Assembly: GCA_913057885.1 (NCBI GenBank)
Contig: CAJXOI010000049.1
Location: 1-6,487, forward strand
DNA: 6,487 nucleotides
Reading direction: 5' to 3'
Source: an uncultured Micavibrio sp.
GTDB taxonomy: Bacteria > Pseudomonadota > Alphaproteobacteria > Micavibrionales > UBA1664
The translations under genes were made by a program, and so were the position numbers. Under the pieces are notes generated by a model. That model had not been told where the DNA came from and did no database searches. It was given only the letters and a program-made list of their open reading frames with translations. Positions 4,889-6,487 of the stretch are shown piece by piece; the stretch's first letter is position 1, and each line of letters starts with the position of its first letter.

Positions 4889-5713
4889 ATGCAAAATAGT
4901 GTAATGGGTGTGCATTATAAAAAAACTTGTCTCCTACTGGATGTTGATGAAAACTTCGTTCCATCAACACATCGTGTCATTACAACAAATCACCAACAAT
5001 TATTTTGGAGTTTGCATGACGTTCTTGATGGCGCCATTGCCTTGGTCACAAATAGCGATCGTCGATCCATAGATGTGGAAACATTTTTGCCCGGCTTCCC
5101 CTGCGTCAGTGAACATGGCGCGATTTTTCGCCTTGATGCCCATGGCACTCCCGATAATATCGCTCCGCCTTTTTTTAGCGAAATTGTCGCTCCACACATT
5201 CGCCTTGATCTAAAAAAACAGGGTGTAAACATGACCGAAGACAGTACCACCCTTCGAAAAGGCCACAATCCTGCGGTAATAGTCGAGGAAAAGGAAGCTG
5301 GCATTGCTATCGTTTTTGGCGAACATGAATGCTTAAGAGATCCCATTGCAAAGATTGCAAGAACCATACTCATGCATTTCAATGATAATTCTGCTTTCTA
5401 CGTTGATGACAGCGGGCGCGACGCCATTGAAATAAAAGCCTCAGGATTTGCAAAAGAAAAATCTTTGGATCGCATTATGCAACACCCTAACTTTGCAGGG
5501 CGAACACCCATTATATTCGGAGATTCCGTCCCTGATCGTGAATTAGCGAAAGAGGCATTTAAACGGTACAATGGCTATGCCTTTTTCAGGGGCGATGGCG
5601 TTGAAAAAGGATTGCCGTTCGAAGCAAGGAGGCTGGAGACATACCAAGACGTTTATGAAAGACCTACACATGATTTAGACGACAACCCGCAGCCCCGACG
5701 CCTAAGACAGTAA
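4889..5713 (+). CDS. HAD-superfamily phosphatase related to trehalose-6-phosphate phosphatase (OtsB-like)
   Basis: HAD phosphatases use an Asp nucleophile to hydrolyse phosphate esters. This 274-residue protein follows the OtsB layout. Motif I is LLLDVDEN (15-22) with nucleophile Asp18 and acid/base Asp20; motif II is ALVTNSDRRS (51-60) with Thr54; CVSEHGA (72-78) corresponds to GVHGAE. The Lys motif is AIEIKASGFAKEKS (179-192) with Lys189, and motif IV is GRTPIIFGDSVPDRE (204-218) with Asp212 and Asp216. The usual DxDGT is DVDEN and GDDxTD is GDSVPD, so key Asp residues remain but surrounding positions differ. No trehalose-6-phosphate synthase gene is in the window, so the substrate may be another sugar phosphate, in keeping with the isomerase and kinase next door. 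ATG 4904 is an alternative start. The Arg/Asp-rich tail overlaps hdaA by 50 bp. Confidence 0.82.
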   Translation: MQNSVMGVHYKKTCLLLDVDENFVPSTHRVITTNHQQLFWSLHDVLDGAIALVTNSDRRSIDVETFLPGFPCVSEHGAIFRLDAHGTPDNIAPPFFSEIVAPHIRLDLKKQGVNMTEDSTTLRKGHNPAVIVEEKEAGIAIVFGEHECLRDPIAKIARTILMHFNDNSAFYVDDSGRDAIEIKASGFAKEKSLDRIMQHPNFAGRTPIIFGDSVPDRELAKEAFKRYNGYAFFRGDGVEKGLPFEARRLETYQDVYERPTHDLDDNPQPRRLRQ

Positions 5714-6332
5714 CGTAGTCAGAGCCTTTCAAGATTCCACTCACCAACGGCACCGTAACAGATCTCTTTTCCGCTAATGCGCCTTCGTCGATTTTTTGTA
5801 CCAGCGTTCTTGCTGCGGAAAAACTACGCTCAATCCTTGGAACGATGTAAGCAATGACGCCCGGTTCCACAGTAATTTGACGATCATGAAATAATTTCAC
5901 CAAAATAGCCCGCAAATCGGTCTCGTCCGGGGAAGTGATTTCCACCTGGGGCGCAGCCATTAATCGCGAGGCCAAGTCTGGCAAAAGGATATTCTGACTC
6001 GCCACATTTGTCGTCATTGTCATGAGCACGCGCGTTTCATTTTCTTTGGCTTGGTTGAATTGATGAAAAAGCTCTTCTTCCAGCTTGTGATCGCCAAATA
6101 AGTTGTGCGCATCATCAATGGCCACATCACTATTTTGCGCCTGTGCTTGCCATAGCCTCAATAAATGGGTTTTTCCGCACCCTTTTTCGCCATATATGAT
6201 CAGCACGGGATAAGACCAATTGGGGTAACGATCAATCCATGCCATAGCATCCTCATTACATGGTAAGGTTAAAAAATCATTGCCGCTATAAGATTCGCTA
6301 ACGGGAAAAGATAATGGAATTTGCCGACCCAT
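5664..6332 (-). CDS. hdaA: DnaA-related regulatory ATPase HdaA (Hda)
   Basis: Hda-type proteins bind the beta sliding clamp and stimulate ATP hydrolysis by DnaA, preventing re-initiation of chromosome replication. The 222-residue length is usual. The N-terminus MGRQIPLSFP carries a clamp-binding QxxL(x)F-like motif. AAA+ landmarks follow: Walker A GEKGCGKT (48-55), Walker B AIDDAH (71-76), sensor 1 MTTN (106-109), the box VII segment LPDLASRL (117-124) with candidate Arg finger Arg123, and a sensor 2-like RSFSAARTLVQKID (169-182). Walker A is intact, unlike in some shorter Hda proteins. There is no domain IV DNA-binding region, which excludes DnaA itself. The start overlaps the stop of the upstream permease gene by one base (TAATG). 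The last 16 codons overlap the convergent HAD gene. Confidence 0.92.
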   Translation of the reverse strand: MGRQIPLSFPVSESYSGNDFLTLPCNEDAMAWIDRYPNWSYPVLIIYGEKGCGKTHLLRLWQAQAQNSDVAIDDAHNLFGDHKLEEELFHQFNQAKENETRVLMTMTTNVASQNILLPDLASRLMAAPQVEITSPDETDLRAILVKLFHDRQITVEPGVIAYIVPRIERSFSAARTLVQKIDEGALAEKRSVTVPLVSGILKGSDYVTVLGVGAAGCRLNHV

Positions 6333-6487
6333 TACTTTTTGCCTTTATAAAAAGATCCCGATTTATAAACATCAATACCATGACGAAAAAGAACTGCAAT
6401 GATGGCCGCAACCGGTACCGCGATAATCATTCCCAACAGGCCAAGCAACATCCCCCCGGCCAGTAAGGCAAAAATAACCCATAAAGG
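6332..6487 (-). CDS. AI-2E family transporter (PerM-like), C-terminal fragment
   Basis: Partial: only the last 51 residues are present, and the gene continues past the right edge. The translated fragment begins PLWVIFALLAGGMLLGLLGM, continues IIAVPVAAIIAVLF and ends in a basic tail (YKGKKK). The Gly-rich membrane segment followed by AVPVAA is characteristic of the C-terminus of AI-2E/PerM permeases, which carry about eight membrane segments. Substrates of most members are unknown, so export of autoinducer-2 should not be assumed. Its TAA overlaps the hdaA ATG (TAATG), indicating a single transcript and coupled translation. A permease directly upstream of hdaA is a recurring alphaproteobacterial order. 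Confidence 0.85.
   Translation of the reverse strand, partial: PLWVIFALLAGGMLLGLLGMIIAVPVAAIIAVLFRHGIDVYKSGSFYKGKK

Noticed and set aside
4990..5382. Minus-strand 130-residue frame inside the HAD gene
   Set aside because: Antisense to well-supported HAD motifs, and the Arg/Ser/Met-rich translation resembles no protein family.

Overview
This window looks like chromosome of an alphaproteobacterium with moderate to low GC. Three things suggest this. A stand-alone HdaA-type DnaA homologue lies directly downstream of an AI-2E/PerM-type permease, a gene order familiar from Alphaproteobacteria. tadA is divergent from an rluB-rsmD pair, another recurring alphaproteobacterial arrangement. The TadA C-terminal half (DHGP, CHHKPEV) also has the alphaproteobacterial style. 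I cannot name the genus; a Micavibrio-like or uncultured lineage is only a guess. Packing is very tight: every gene boundary overlaps or nearly touches except two divergent gaps of 41 and 104 bp. There is no gene-free stretch over 300 bases and I see no tRNA, rRNA, CRISPR array or insertion sequence.

Left part (1-1408): an unrecognised 172-residue cytoplasmic-looking protein (minus) is divergent from uppP (plus), the undecaprenyl-diphosphate phosphatase of cell-wall lipid carrier recycling. Middle part (1376-3115): a translation and RNA-modification block. rluB and rsmD (minus) are coupled by an ATGA overlap and modify 23S and 16S rRNA. tadA (plus) makes the wobble inosine in tRNA. The start codons of rluB and tadA can share one CATG.

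Right-middle part (3112-5713): a sugar-phosphate cluster. On the minus strand a type II phosphomannose-isomerase-like cupin overlaps by 10 bp a Mak-like ROK sugar kinase. Divergent from them is a HAD phosphatase related to trehalose-6-phosphate phosphatase. The 104 bp between them holds two exact 13-bp direct repeats around overlapping candidate -10 boxes, so the three genes may share control. The kinase frame is interrupted by one in-frame TAA where E. coli Mak, as I recall it, has Lys; the rest of the frame is intact. It is annotated as a probable pseudogene, with readthrough or a sequence error as alternatives.

Right end (5664-6487): hdaA (regulatory inactivation of DnaA) and, overlapping its start by one base, the C-terminal 51 residues of an AI-2E family permease that runs off the window. 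The strongest leads are the interrupted and structurally odd ROK kinase, the shared control region with its repeats, and a pattern of -10-like boxes only 7-9 bases before start codons, suggesting leaderless mRNAs.
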